Source: Streptomyces sp. NBC_00236
Lineage (GTDB): Bacteria > Actinomycetota > Actinomycetes > Streptomycetales > Streptomycetaceae
Length of the DNA: 64,000 bases
Direction of reading: 5' to 3'
Assembly (NCBI RefSeq): GCF_036195045.1
Contig: NZ_CP108100.1
Location: forward strand, 434,001-498,000
Made by a program: the position numbers and the translations under genes. Position 1 is the first letter of the stretch; each line of letters opens with the position of its first letter. Below, in pieces: positions 17,042 through 25,680 of the stretch. Under the pieces are notes generated by a model that saw only the letters and a program-made list of their open reading frames with translations, did no database searches and had not been told where the DNA came from.

Positions 17042-17956
17042 ATGGACGTACTCAGCGATGCGATCGGCGTCATGCGTATGGGGCGCCCGCATTCCACTGA
17101 AATCCGCAAGCACGCTCCGTGGGGAGTGCGGGCCGAGCCGTTCTCCGGGGCCGGCTTCCACGTGGTGCTGGAAGGGACATGCTGGCTGATCCCGCCGATG
17201 GGCGCCGCGATCGCCCTGAGCGTGGGCGATGTGGTGTGCCTTCCGCACGGCTGCGGGCACGCTCTGGCCGACAGTCCGTCGACGTCCCTCACCGGCGCAC
17301 ACTCGGCGTCCCTGCGGGAGATAGCACCCGGTGCCGACGACGGCAAAGGGGCCACGACGGTCCTGCTGTGCGGCGCGTACACGCTCGATCAGACCCGGCC
17401 GCATCCGCTGTTCGAGGAACTGCCCGAGGTTATCCACCTTCCGGCACGTCTCGGCCACCGCACGCCGCTACATGCTGCCGTCAACCTGCTCGGCGACGAG
17501 ATCGCCAACCCCGACCACGGAACCGAAGCGGTCGTATCGGCCCTGCTGGACATCATGCTGCTGTACATCCTGCGGGCCTGGCTCGACGAGCAAACCGACG
17601 ACGGCCCGGCCACCGGGTGGGCCGCGACGCTCCGCGATCCGGCGATCACCGAAGCGCTGCGCCATATCCACCAGGAACCCGCCGGACAGTGGACGGTCGA
17701 AGCGCTGGGCGCGAAAGCCGGACTGTCGCGGGCGGCCTTCTCCCGCCGGTTCACCTCGCTGGTCGGCAAACCGCCGCTGGGCTACCTGACCTGGTGGCGG
17801 ATGACGCTGGCGGCGCGACTGCTGCGCGACAGCGACAAGCCGGTACAGACCGTCGCGCAGCGCACCGGATACACCTCCGAATTCGCCTTCGCCAAAGCGT
17901 TCAAACGAGAGTACGGCTTGGCCCCCGGTCGGTACCGCCAGCAGTCGCGGAGGTAG
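17042..17956 (+). CDS. AraC-family transcriptional regulator (cupin sensor)
   Basis: 304 residues. The N-terminal ~150 residues fit a Cupin_6-type sensor (GFHVVLEGTCWLIPP, LSVGDVVCLPHGCGH). The C-terminal ~100 residues hold two AraC helix-turn-helix units, with LGAKAGLSRAAFSRRF and VAQRTGYTSEFAFAKAFK. ATG 17042 gives the expected N-terminus of this family; no strong ribosome site is visible. It is divergent from ohr, which it may regulate, perhaps in response to an electrophile or peroxide product (inference). Confidence 0.88.
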   Translation: MDVLSDAIGVMRMGRPHSTEIRKHAPWGVRAEPFSGAGFHVVLEGTCWLIPPMGAAIALSVGDVVCLPHGCGHALADSPSTSLTGAHSASLREIAPGADDGKGATTVLLCGAYTLDQTRPHPLFEELPEVIHLPARLGHRTPLHAAVNLLGDEIANPDHGTEAVVSALLDIMLLYILRAWLDEQTDDGPATGWAATLRDPAITEALRHIHQEPAGQWTVEALGAKAGLSRAAFSRRFTSLVGKPPLGYLTWWRMTLAARLLRDSDKPVQTVAQRTGYTSEFAFAKAFKREYGLAPGRYRQQSRR

Positions 17957-18240
17957 TCCGGTCAGCACACCTTGACGTCCACGGCCTCCTGTTGGACGCA
18001 AGCCTGATCTGCCGCTGACCGCGCGCTGTCCACCACAGTCGCAATCCGACGGTCCCCACGGCGCGAGACCTTGGAGCTGTGCACGTGTCCCCGTACACGC
18101 TTGTGCACCTCAACCTGTACGCCGACAGGCCCTGTTGTTGCAGTTGTCCGCGGTCGTTCCGGTGGTGTCCAGCCTTTTCACCCCGGGGGTGTGACTGTCT
18201 TGCTCACAGGTTAGGGAACGCGGCCGACAAACCGGGCCGC

Positions 18241-19015
18241 CGGCCTCGCTACACGTCGGATATGACGGGCGCGGAGTGGGCCGCGGTGAGGACGATGCTG
18301 CCGGCCCCGGCTTGGATGGACGGCCGGGGAGGCAGGCCGGAGGGCTACTGCCACCGGCAGATGGTCGACGCGGTGCGGTATCTGGTCGACAACGGGATCA
18401 AGTGGCGGGCGATGCCGGCGGACCTCCCGCCCTGGGACCGGGTCTACGCGTGGCCCATCAGCATGCGGCAGGCGCTCGCCGCGACGGGCAGGCCCAGAAC
18501 CAACCGCCGGGCGCCACCCGCACTGAGCCCGACGACCACGGGCTGGGCCGGTCGCGGGGCGGTTTCACCACCAAGATTCATCTGGCCTGCGAACAGGGCC
18601 AGCGGCCACTGTCTGTGCTGGTCACCGCAGGCCAACGCGGGGACAGCCCTCAGTTCGCCGCCGTGCTGGAAGGCATCCGGGTTCCCCGCACCGGACCCGG
18701 CCTCCCCGTGTCCGCCCGTTGCGAGTGCGAGGCGACAAAGCGTACTCCTCCCGTGCCAACCGGGCCTACCTGCGAAAGCACGGAATCCCGTGCACGATCC
18801 CCGAAGCGGCCGACCAGGTCGCCAACCGCAAGCGGCGAGGAAAGACCGGCGGGCGACCTCCGGCCTTCGACCGCGAGGACTACAAGGCCCACCACGCGGT
18901 CGAGTGCGGAATCAACCGGCTCAAGCGCAACCGCGCGGTCGCCACCAGGTTCGACAAACTCGCCGTCCGCTTCGAGGCCACCGTCCTGATCGCCGCGATC
19001 TGCGAATGGTTGTGA
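18241..19015 (+). pseudogene. IS5-family transposase, scrambled pseudogene
   Basis: Transposase sequence is present in three frames. 18241-18450 encodes the N-terminal domain (MTGAEWAAVRTMLPAP, DAVRYLVDNGIKWRAMPADL). From about 18545 another frame gives [20 protein letters not shown]. From 18719 a third frame gives [16 protein letters not shown] and the C-terminal [20 protein letters not shown] to the stop at 19015. At least one segment between the first and second parts is missing. The element cannot encode an active enzyme. No inverted repeats were found. The 284 bp before it (17957-18240) hold no gene. Confidence 0.85.
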
Positions 19016-19087
19016 CCGGCCAGGGCTGTCGGTTCCCCATGCCATGCTGACCGCGACCAGGGCGAACAAAGCGAGGGAGAAACGACG

Positions 19088-19400
19088 ATGGGGGCTCAGT
19101 ACTACGGCGCCGACAGCGAGAACGGCGACCGCATCGACGACCCCTCCGAGGACGCGCTGTTCATGATGATCAGCGACCTCAACGACTCCGACAACACCTT
19201 CGTGGTCGTCCAGCCCGACGAGGAGCCCCCGCCTGGTTCGCCTCAGTGGCCGTCCTGGACGAAGGCGACTACGAGATCGTCCGCCGCGACACCATCCGCA
19301 ACGAGCACGAGGTCACAACGGCGACCAGCATCAACGACATCTCCCGCGACCTCGCCTTCTGGATGGCTGGCCGCAACTTCCCCGGACGGCCGCGGGAGCC
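19088..19400 (+). pseudogene. Immunity-like (Imm1-type) gene, frameshifted and truncated
   Basis: The ATG at 19088 opens an acidic protein (DDPSEDALFMMISDLN, TFVVVQPDEE). Near 19221-19226 the sensible frame changes and continues as SVAVLDEGDYEIVRRDTI and SINDISRDLAFWMAGR. After about 19390 the coding pattern ends where a pirin fragment on the other strand begins. Size and composition resemble Imm1-type immunity proteins that protect against polymorphic toxins, but the match is by eye. A one-base loss and a downstream rearrangement have broken the gene. Confidence 0.55.
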
Positions 19401-19478
19401 CTCCGCCCAAGCCTGGCGGGCCTCCTCGATTTCCTCCTGGGAACGCCCGATGAAGTTCCACCACCACTTCATCCGCAT
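19390..19478 (-). pseudogene. Pirin C-terminal fragment (copy 1)
   Basis: The minus strand encodes MKWWWNFIGRSQEEIEEARQ followed by AWAEGS, the conserved start of the pirin C-terminal cupin tail. Stops lie just upstream, and the downstream part runs into antisense of the immunity-like pseudogene, so only about 27 residues survive. A second, longer pirin fragment lies at 25681. Confidence 0.7.
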
Positions 19479-19512
19479 CTATTTCCGCAGGTCAGAGGCA
19501 TTCGAGTCCATC

Positions 19513-19536
19513 AAAGTCAGCAAAAGTCAGCATCGG
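19513..19536. repeat. Tandem GTCAGCA heptamers, array A
   Basis: AAAGTCAGCAAAAGTCAGCA: two GTCAGCA copies with a 10-bp period. The same doublet occurs at 25502 and twice at 26219-26306. They lie near the two pirin fragments. Possibly arm-type integrase binding sites left from an integrated element. Confidence 0.6.
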
Positions 19537-19879
19537 AGCACCTCCGGGCAGTCCGACTCGCCGGAAATTGCCAGCTGCTCCCAAGCACGCCGATCGGCGT
19601 CACACCTCGAACTGAGCCGCCGCGACGGGACATCTCTCACGTGTCTGCTGCGACCCAAAGATGAGGATGGTCAGCCCGGCTCACCGAACCGATAGCCGGT
19701 GGCCCACTCGACGCGCCCCGAAGTGATCTCAAGACTGTCGCGACAGCTCCGACACCGCTTCCCAACAGACCGTGAAGGAATCCATGACCGGCGGTGGCGT
19801 ACGACCGAGCCAGTAGAGCGCCTCACGAAGGGCTGACAACCCTCTACCCAGAGTGATCGAGTCCTGCAAAACTGGCGCG

Positions 19880-21895
19880 ATGAGACGTGTGCACCTGGAA
19901 GCGGCCGAAGATCATGTCGAGCGCCTGGCGAGAGAGCACGATCCCGTGGGAGCCGTGAAGGAGCTCATTTGGAACGCGCTGGACGCGGACGCCATCAAGG
20001 TCACGGTGGCCATTGAGCGGTCGGCCACCGGTGCGGTGGACAAGGTCATGATTACGGACGACGGGGAGGGCATCACTCCTGAGGGGTGCACGACCGCTTT
20101 CGAGAGAATCGGTGGTTCGTGGAAGAAGCACAGCCACACGACGGTCGGCGGACGCCCCCTGCACGGCCGTGCGGGTCAAGGCCGTCTGCGTGCGTTCGCA
20201 CTCGGCGCCTTCATCAGGTGGACCACCGTCGCCAAGGGAATTGACGGCCTGCGCAAGACAACGGTGACGGCGCACAACGCCTCGCGCAACGACTTCCAGA
20301 TCGGCGACTCCACGCCCGCAGGAGAGCCCACGGGAACGCTGGTCGAGGCTTGGGGTCGGCAGTCGGTGGTTCTGGACCGCCTTACCGCCGATCGCGCACG
20401 GAGTCTGCTGACGACGGAGTTCGCTCCCTACCTGGCCAGGTATCCCAAGGTCGAGATCGTCTTCGATGGGGAGAAGATCGACCCCACTGCGGTCATCCAA
20501 GCGCAGTCCGAGGAGCGCGTCGAATTCGAGCACGACGGTGCTATGGAGACCGCTGTCGTCCGGATCATCGAGTGGGACATGCGGGTGGATCGCGAGCTCC
20601 ACCTGTGCGATGCCCTCGGCGTCCCCATCGATATCACGGAAACCAGGATCCAGGCGCCCGGCTTCGATTTCACCACCTACGTCCTCTGGGACCGGATGAC
20701 GGAACACCGGGGCGACTTCCTGCTGGGCGAAGCGTCCGACGGCCCGGTGGCATCCCTTCTGGCCGCCACGCGGGAACATCTGAGGTCGCACTTTCGGAAG
20801 CGGGCCGTGGAGCGCCGCAAGGAGGTGGTCGACCAGTGGAAGGACGCCGGCCTCTACCCGTACCGTGCCGAGCCAACCAGCGAGGCCGAGAAGGTCGAGC
20901 GGGAGACGTTCGACATCGTGGCGTCTACCATTCATCGCCACATGCCTCGGCCAGCGAAGCATCAAAAGGCCACGCTCGCCCTGCTGCGCGAATCGGTCAA
21001 GCACCAGCCAAGCAACGTGAACCGAATCCTCGACGAGGTCTTCCGACTCACGAGCGACGACAAGTCGGAGCTCGATCGCCTCCTGAATCGTACAAGCCTG
21101 TCGAGCATCATCAGAGCGTCCACGAGCGTCGCGGACCGGTTGGATTTCCTCGCGGCCCTCTCCCACATGGTCTTCGATCCGGAGGTCAAGAAGCTCGTCA
21201 AGGAGCGGTCGCAGCTCCACAAGATCCTTGAGAACGAGACGTGGGTGTTCGGCGAGCACTACCAGCTGCTCGTGAGCGATCGCTCCCTCAACCGTGTGCT
21301 CGATCGCCACCTCGGCCTCATCGGGCGGGACAACCGGAGCCCTCAGCCCGTGTACCGGGATGACGGGTCGGTGGGGATCGTCGACCTCATGCTGTCGAGA
21401 TCCAGGCGCGAGCACGACCGACAGCAGCATCTGGTAGTGGAGTTGAAGGCGCCCAAGGTCAAAGTGGGTGACAAAGAGCTCCAGCAGATCAAAAGTTACG
21501 CGCTCGCCGTGGTCGAGGACGCCCAATTCGCGGACGTCCGGGCCGAGTGGGACTTCTGGCTCGTCACTTCAGAGATGAGCAAGGTCCTGAGAGCGGAAGC
21601 CAGGCAGGCGGGAAGGCCCCGCGGGTGCATCTGGGATCTGAAGGAGAACGAATACACCGTCCGCGTCTGGGTCAAGACGTGGTCAGAGGTGATCGACGAA
21701 AGCAAGGGCCGCCTGCAGTACTTCAAGGAGCACTTCGACCATGACCCGTCGGTGGAGCAGGCAATCGACTACCTGCGTCACTCCCACCTTCCGTACCTTC
21801 CAGATGCTCTTATTCCAGCTCCGCGTGAAGGGCAGACAGGCGACACCGGAGCCGGCGTCTCGGGGTCGACGGACGCAGCAGCGGATCTGGTGTGA
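19880..21895 (+). CDS. GHKL ATPase fused to PD-(D/E)XK nuclease-like domain
   Basis: 671 residues. The N-terminal ~230 residues are a GHKL (Hsp90/MutL/histidine-kinase type) ATPase: N box ELIWNALDADA (Asn32), then TDDGEGI (Asp61, Gly62, Gly64) and a Gly-rich lid GGRPLHGRAGQGRLRAFALG. A helical middle region follows. The C-terminal ~200 residues carry a restriction-like core: Asp502 in GIVDLML, Glu521 and Lys523 in VVELKAPK, and QQIKSYA, with WVFGEHYQLL upstream, as in DUF4263/Shedu-like nucleases. ATG 19880 fits the family N-terminus; GTG 19853 is possible. It stands alone within decayed mobile DNA. A DNA-targeting defence role is inferred. Confidence 0.82.
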   Translation: MRRVHLEAAEDHVERLAREHDPVGAVKELIWNALDADAIKVTVAIERSATGAVDKVMITDDGEGITPEGCTTAFERIGGSWKKHSHTTVGGRPLHGRAGQGRLRAFALGAFIRWTTVAKGIDGLRKTTVTAHNASRNDFQIGDSTPAGEPTGTLVEAWGRQSVVLDRLTADRARSLLTTEFAPYLARYPKVEIVFDGEKIDPTAVIQAQSEERVEFEHDGAMETAVVRIIEWDMRVDRELHLCDALGVPIDITETRIQAPGFDFTTYVLWDRMTEHRGDFLLGEASDGPVASLLAATREHLRSHFRKRAVERRKEVVDQWKDAGLYPYRAEPTSEAEKVERETFDIVASTIHRHMPRPAKHQKATLALLRESVKHQPSNVNRILDEVFRLTSDDKSELDRLLNRTSLSSIIRASTSVADRLDFLAALSHMVFDPEVKKLVKERSQLHKILENETWVFGEHYQLLVSDRSLNRVLDRHLGLIGRDNRSPQPVYRDDGSVGIVDLMLSRSRREHDRQQHLVVELKAPKVKVGDKELQQIKSYALAVVEDAQFADVRAEWDFWLVTSEMSKVLRAEARQAGRPRGCIWDLKENEYTVRVWVKTWSEVIDESKGRLQYFKEHFDHDPSVEQAIDYLRHSHLPYLPDALIPAPREGQTGDTGAGVSGSTDAAADLV

Positions 21896-22008
21896 AAGTA
21901 GGCGCGACGACAGACCCCAGGCTACGGGGCCCATTCCAGCCTCACGCTGACGCGTGCTGAAGGACGAGAGCAGCCCGGACGATCGGGGTGATGCGGTTAG
22001 CTCGTTCT

Positions 22009-22404
22009 CTATCCTCGGCGGTCCGTGGCTGGGTCGGGCGGGCCCATGAAGGCGTCAAGCTCTTCGATGATCTTGCGGAGTTCGCGGGCTCCGCGAGGCG
22101 ACATTGCTCGGATCACGCCGTCGATTAGGGCACGGCTTTCGACTGGGTTGCCGCAGCAGTACCAGTGCACGTTGCCGAACTCGTCGTCGTGCCAGAGCTC
22201 GCGTTCGGGGCGGTGGACGTAGTCCCTCCACAGGCGCAATGCCGCGCTGGTATCTCCCGGCTGGAGGTAGTTCCGCGTGCGTTCAAGGCGGACGATCTCA
22301 GACAGTGCTCGCGGGGAGAGGCGGTCGATGGCCAGGCTTGAATGCTGTGGTTGCTGCCGGTCCGGGACTTCGGCCCGGATGCGTCCTGGCCGTCTACGCG
22401 GCAT
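22009..22404 (-). CDS. Hypothetical protein, conserved-looking
   Basis: 131 residues, no family recognised. The middle reads like a folded soluble domain (SLAIDRLSPRALSEIVRLER, LRLWRDYVHRPERELW, FGNVHWYCCGNPVESRALI) with a Cys pair in HWYCCGN and a helical tail ARELRKIIEELDAFMG. ATG 22404 has AAAGG 5 nt upstream. It follows the GHKL-nuclease gene tail to tail (113 bp gap) and precedes a probable broken gene. Codon use is typical of the genome. Confidence 0.6.
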   Translation of the reverse strand: MPRRRPGRIRAEVPDRQQPQHSSLAIDRLSPRALSEIVRLERTRNYLQPGDTSAALRLWRDYVHRPERELWHDDEFGNVHWYCCGNPVESRALIDGVIRAMSPRGARELRKIIEELDAFMGPPDPATDRRG

Positions 22405-22699
22405 GGACCTTTCGGTTGGTCGTCATGCCGTACATGGTGCCACGACCTCGAACGGTGCATCGAACGGGTTCGCTCGCCTGGGTATTCGCCGGACGTGGGG
22501 GCGGCCTTCGTCTGGTCATGTGCTCCGACCAAGGTGCACATGACCACGACGAAGGCCATGAGCGTTCGTCTGCTGCCTGCGGCGGTCGCACCCTCGACGT
22601 CGCCGTGCTCCTCCAGGGATTCCGCCAGCCGCTGGACGGCCTCCTCGTGTCCGTCAGTCGCACGCTCTCCGGCAGCACCATGATCAGCTCGGGCATCAC
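22405..22699 (-). pseudogene. Probable frameshifted gene of unknown function
   Basis: From ATG 22699 the minus strand reads MPELIMVLPESVRLTD; after about 22650 the sensible frame changes to GHEEAVQRLAESLEEHGD and RRTLMAFVVVMCTLVGAHDQ. The join would make one plausible protein, but a single-base shift separates the halves and the 3' end runs into the start of the 22404 gene. Neither frame alone looks real. Low confidence; it may be noncoding. Confidence 0.3.
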
Positions 22700-22795
22700 G
22701 AGGGCTCCTTGCGCGGGTGCGCGGGACGGTGCGTGCGCGGGCCAAGAGGTACCGAAGCCCCGACTGGGTCCGCCAGGACTTCGGTAGAGACGGGG

Positions 22796-23731
22796 TCACC
22801 CCACTTGTTTGTCGTCGTCCACTTCGAAGAGTGGGCTCAGGGGAGCGTCAAGAGCGAAGGTCGCAACCTCTAGAAGTTCCGTGACGTCGAGGCCCGACGC
22901 GCTTATCTCCTCTGGCCCATTCAGCTCAAGTTGGCACCAGGAGCAGTGAAGAGAGCTGAGGGCCAGAGCGGCATCCGTGGCAGTGGCAGTCGGATCCGGC
23001 GCGACCATCACCGTTGCTGTACCTCGGCACCCTGGGCAGCCCGCAGTTCCAATCACGGTCACGATCTCCGGGTCCGCGTCAGGAGCGGTCGTATCGAGGT
23101 AGAAGGAGAAACTGGATCCGCTTCCGAGGATCTTCGCCTTGGACTGCGTGGCTCCCGGCCACCCCTTGAACCGGTCCTCGAAGAGATGCCGAGCCTGTCG
23201 GATGCGTAGCTGGACGTCTCGCTCGACGGTGCTCCGTTGTCTGTCGACGGCTGCATTCACGGCACTGGCCCAGCGGCCCCAGAAGGCGTCCACCGGCTTT
23301 CCGAGGTGCTGCAACATCGTCTCGATGTTCTGAGCAAGGGACGGCAACAGTACTTTGGCCTCGTCCCCCACAGTCGAGTGGGCAGTACCGTTTCGCAGCT
23401 CGATCAATTGGTCGAGGTCTTGGTCCACCCCAAGTACGCCAAGGCGCCGAACCCGCTTGACGGCGTCGAGGGCGCCCACCGTCCGGACCTTCTTGCTTTC
23501 GAGTTCCAAGTGGCCACCGAGGTACAGCAGCATGTCCGAGCTGGCGTTGCGAGTCTCAAGAAGGTAGGTGGGGTGTTTTGAGACCAAGACGGCCTTGGCG
23601 AGCCGCTCGGCAGCGACTCCACCATGGAGGGCGAACTCGTCGTACTCTCGGCGCCCATGGTCTTCCATGGCTCGGTGGGCGGCCTTCACCGCGCCCCTGT
23701 AGAAACTCTCGAATGAGAGCGAATCGTCCAT
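22796..23731 (-). CDS. HEPN-like protein with C-terminal zinc ribbon, function unknown
   Basis: 311 residues. Residues ~10-125 form an all-helical domain containing LHGGVAAERLAKAVLVSK and ELRNGTAHS, where Arg113 and His118 make an Rx4H motif as in HEPN ribonucleases. Residues ~150-190 are a charged helical linker. The C-terminus has two CxxC knuckles, Cys232/Cys235 (GCPGCRGT) and Cys263/Cys266 (HCSWCQLE), likely a zinc ribbon. The HEPN call is from helices plus the motif and was not checked by profile search. It lies on the minus strand in the accessory region, between a broken gene and an IS. Confidence 0.7.
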   Translation of the reverse strand: MDDSLSFESFYRGAVKAAHRAMEDHGRREYDEFALHGGVAAERLAKAVLVSKHPTYLLETRNASSDMLLYLGGHLELESKKVRTVGALDAVKRVRRLGVLGVDQDLDQLIELRNGTAHSTVGDEAKVLLPSLAQNIETMLQHLGKPVDAFWGRWASAVNAAVDRQRSTVERDVQLRIRQARHLFEDRFKGWPGATQSKAKILGSGSSFSFYLDTTAPDADPEIVTVIGTAGCPGCRGTATVMVAPDPTATATDAALALSSLHCSWCQLELNGPEEISASGLDVTELLEVATFALDAPLSPLFEVDDDKQVG

Positions 23732-24053
23732 GTCAGGACGGTAACCGCCGCTGTAGTACTGGGCGACCGATTCCGGAGATCGAGGAACCGGACTGCCAGA
23801 GCTACTCGGTCAGCGGCCGGCCCCCTTGCCCGAGTGGGACGGCCAAGGCGCTAAAGTCCTTGGGCGTCTTCAATGCTCGAGGACACAAGGAGAACGTCTC
23901 CTGGGCAGGCCACAACGGCTCTACGTAGCAGGAGCAAGCGCCTGACGTAGCTGGGCCGCAGCCACGCTCATCGGGGAGCGCCCGGGGCTAAGGGTTGTCC
24001 CGTAAATGATCTTCTGGTCGCCTCAGGCATGGTTGGCCGCTGTGCCTGCTGCC

Positions 24054-24821
24054 TTATCCCGCAAGTGCGAGGTTGTGCATGCGGGCGATGCCGAGCATGG
24101 CGTGATGGACGCCGTCGCCTTTGAGACGGCAGTCGCGAAGGATCTTCCAGGTCTTCATGCGGGCGAAGACGTGCTCGACGCGGGCGCGGACCTGCTTGTG
24201 AGACTTGTTGTGCGCCTGCTTCCACTCGGGCAGTTCTTCGCCTTTGCGGCGGCGGTGGGGCATGACAAGTCCGGTGCCCGGGTAGCCGCCGTCGGCGATC
24301 GTCATGGTTCTGCCGACGGCGGCTTTGGCGCCGGAATCCTCCCATGCCTTGCAGTCGTTGCGGTTCCCGGCAAGCGGCCGGCCGACCACGACGATCAGTC
24401 GGGTGTCGGCGTTGATGACGACCTGGTGGTTGGTGGAGTACCTGTAGTTCTTGGACTGCGCGGCAATCGCGTGGTCCCGGGTGGGGACCAGGGTGCCGTC
24501 CACGATGAGCACGGCGTCCTTGGCGAACCGCTTGCAGGGCTGGAGCGCGAGCATCGGCCCGAGGTGGCCGATGATCCGGTCCGCGGCCGACTTGGACACC
24601 CCGAACAGCGGGGCAAGCTGCCGCATGGTCAGGTTCGTGCGCCAGTAGGCCGCGACCAATAGGGCCCGGTCCTCCAACGGCAGACTCCACGGTCGGCCCC
24701 TGCGGACTGCGTCCGCACCCTCGCGCCGCAGAACCGTCACCAACTTCCCGAACTGGCGCGGGCTCAGCCCGGTGAACGGGACTATCCAGGACGGCTCCGA
24801 CGCCGTGATCACACCAGCCAC
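24054..24821 (-). CDS. IS5-family DDE transposase
   Basis: 255 residues. An N-terminal helix-turn-helix (TMRQLAPLFGVSKSAADRI) is followed by a DDE_Tnp_4-type catalytic core: Asp in LIVDGTLVP, Asp in IADGGYPG and Glu in RARVEHVFARMK. The gene starts with GTG 24821 and ends 63 bp inside the left end of the element. It appears intact, unlike the other transposases of the window, so the IS could be recent. It cuts and rejoins DNA at the terminal repeats described for the element. Confidence 0.9.
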   Translation of the reverse strand: MAGVITASEPSWIVPFTGLSPRQFGKLVTVLRREGADAVRRGRPWSLPLEDRALLVAAYWRTNLTMRQLAPLFGVSKSAADRIIGHLGPMLALQPCKRFAKDAVLIVDGTLVPTRDHAIAAQSKNYRYSTNHQVVINADTRLIVVVGRPLAGNRNDCKAWEDSGAKAAVGRTMTIADGGYPGTGLVMPHRRRKGEELPEWKQAHNKSHKQVRARVEHVFARMKTWKILRDCRLKGDGVHHAMLGIARMHNLALAG

Positions 24822-24897
24822 TACGTGATCGTTTCACCCGATGAGAAGCGACCACCGTCCCGTACCCTCTCGGCCTGAGTCGGTCCAGAATGTCGCC

Positions 24898-25401
24898 GTG
24901 GCAGACCAAGAGCACAACGAGGCAGCGGTACGCACATTCCTATCGTGCGCCACCGAGGTGGCGCGACTGATGGATCTCGGGGACGCGGCCGACGTGCCGG
25001 AAGCACTCCGCGCACGGCACCTGGCCCACGCGTTGCGCAAGCCACTGCTCGAACGCGCACACCTGCCCGAAGAGTTCTTCGCCCCGTTGACGGCCGCAGC
25101 CGTCTACGATCCGGACCCCAGCTTCTGCCGCTGGTTCGTCGAACCAGCGGTCTATGTCTTCGGCCGCCGGCGGGTCATGACCGCGCTGCTCGACTACCTT
25201 CGGACCGGTACGGCCGCCGAGCAGGCAGGCGCCGAGCGGGCCTGGTACTGCGCCCATGTGCCGCTCCGCGCTGACCGTTCCCCGGCCTATGCACCAGGCG
25301 GAAGCCGCGATCCTGCCCTGGATGAGTCCCGCGATGTGAGGGACGAGTGGCGGGAAACCCTGCGGCGATCGGCAAGGCGACCGGGCCGCCTCGAAGCCTG
25401 A
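24898..25401 (+). CDS. Passenger protein of the IS, function unknown
   Basis: 167 residues, helical, with Leu/Ala-rich repeats reminiscent of HEAT-like folds (ARHLAHALRKPLLERAHLPE, VFGRRRVMTALLDYLRTG, AGAERAWYCAHVPL). GTG 24898 was chosen because the protein then starts as a compact domain; an in-frame ATG at 24841 would add 19 residues. Neither start has a clear ribosome site. It sits inside the terminal repeats of the IS, divergent from the transposase. Similar Streptomyces proteins are, as I recall, widespread, but I cannot name a function. Confidence 0.6.
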   Translation: MADQEHNEAAVRTFLSCATEVARLMDLGDAADVPEALRARHLAHALRKPLLERAHLPEEFFAPLTAAAVYDPDPSFCRWFVEPAVYVFGRRRVMTALLDYLRTGTAAEQAGAERAWYCAHVPLRADRSPAYAPGGSRDPALDESRDVRDEWRETLRRSARRPGRLEA

Positions 25402-25501
25402 GCCAGCCCGATTGCCGTGGGGCAGCTACTCTCCCTGACCAGTTACGGGACAGGTCTTAGCACCCCGGCCGACGATCGAACTCAACTGACACCCCATCAG
25501 G

Positions 25502-25526
25502 AAAGTCAGCATTAAGTCAGCATCCG
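25502..25526. repeat. Tandem GTCAGCA heptamers, array B
   Basis: AAAGTCAGCATTAAGTCAGCA: two heptamers with an 11-bp period, 45 bp right of the IS end. Matches arrays A and C. Confidence 0.6.
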
Positions 25527-25680
25527 CCCTGGCACACACGGAAACACGCTGACACAGATGAGATAGCCCCACCTAGCAGCAGGCGCCCTCCGGGGCGGTC
25601 TCGCCCCGCTTGCACGCCTACCCCCACAGGGCCCACCTCCGAAAAGCAGGCCGCACTCCGCGCAAGCGAAGAACCGCAGA

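Larger units (their letters stand above)
23991..25457. mobile_element. Insertion sequence (IS5-type) with passenger gene
   Basis: Imperfect terminal inverted repeats match at 16 of 21 positions: 23991-24011 (AGGGTTGTCCCGTAA...) and the complement of 25437-25457 (AGACCTGTCCCGTAA...). The dinucleotide TA flanks both ends (23989-23990 and 25458-25459), consistent with a TA target duplication. The 1467-bp element holds a DDE transposase on the minus strand and a second, divergent gene of unknown function. Both reading frames are intact. Confidence 0.75.
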
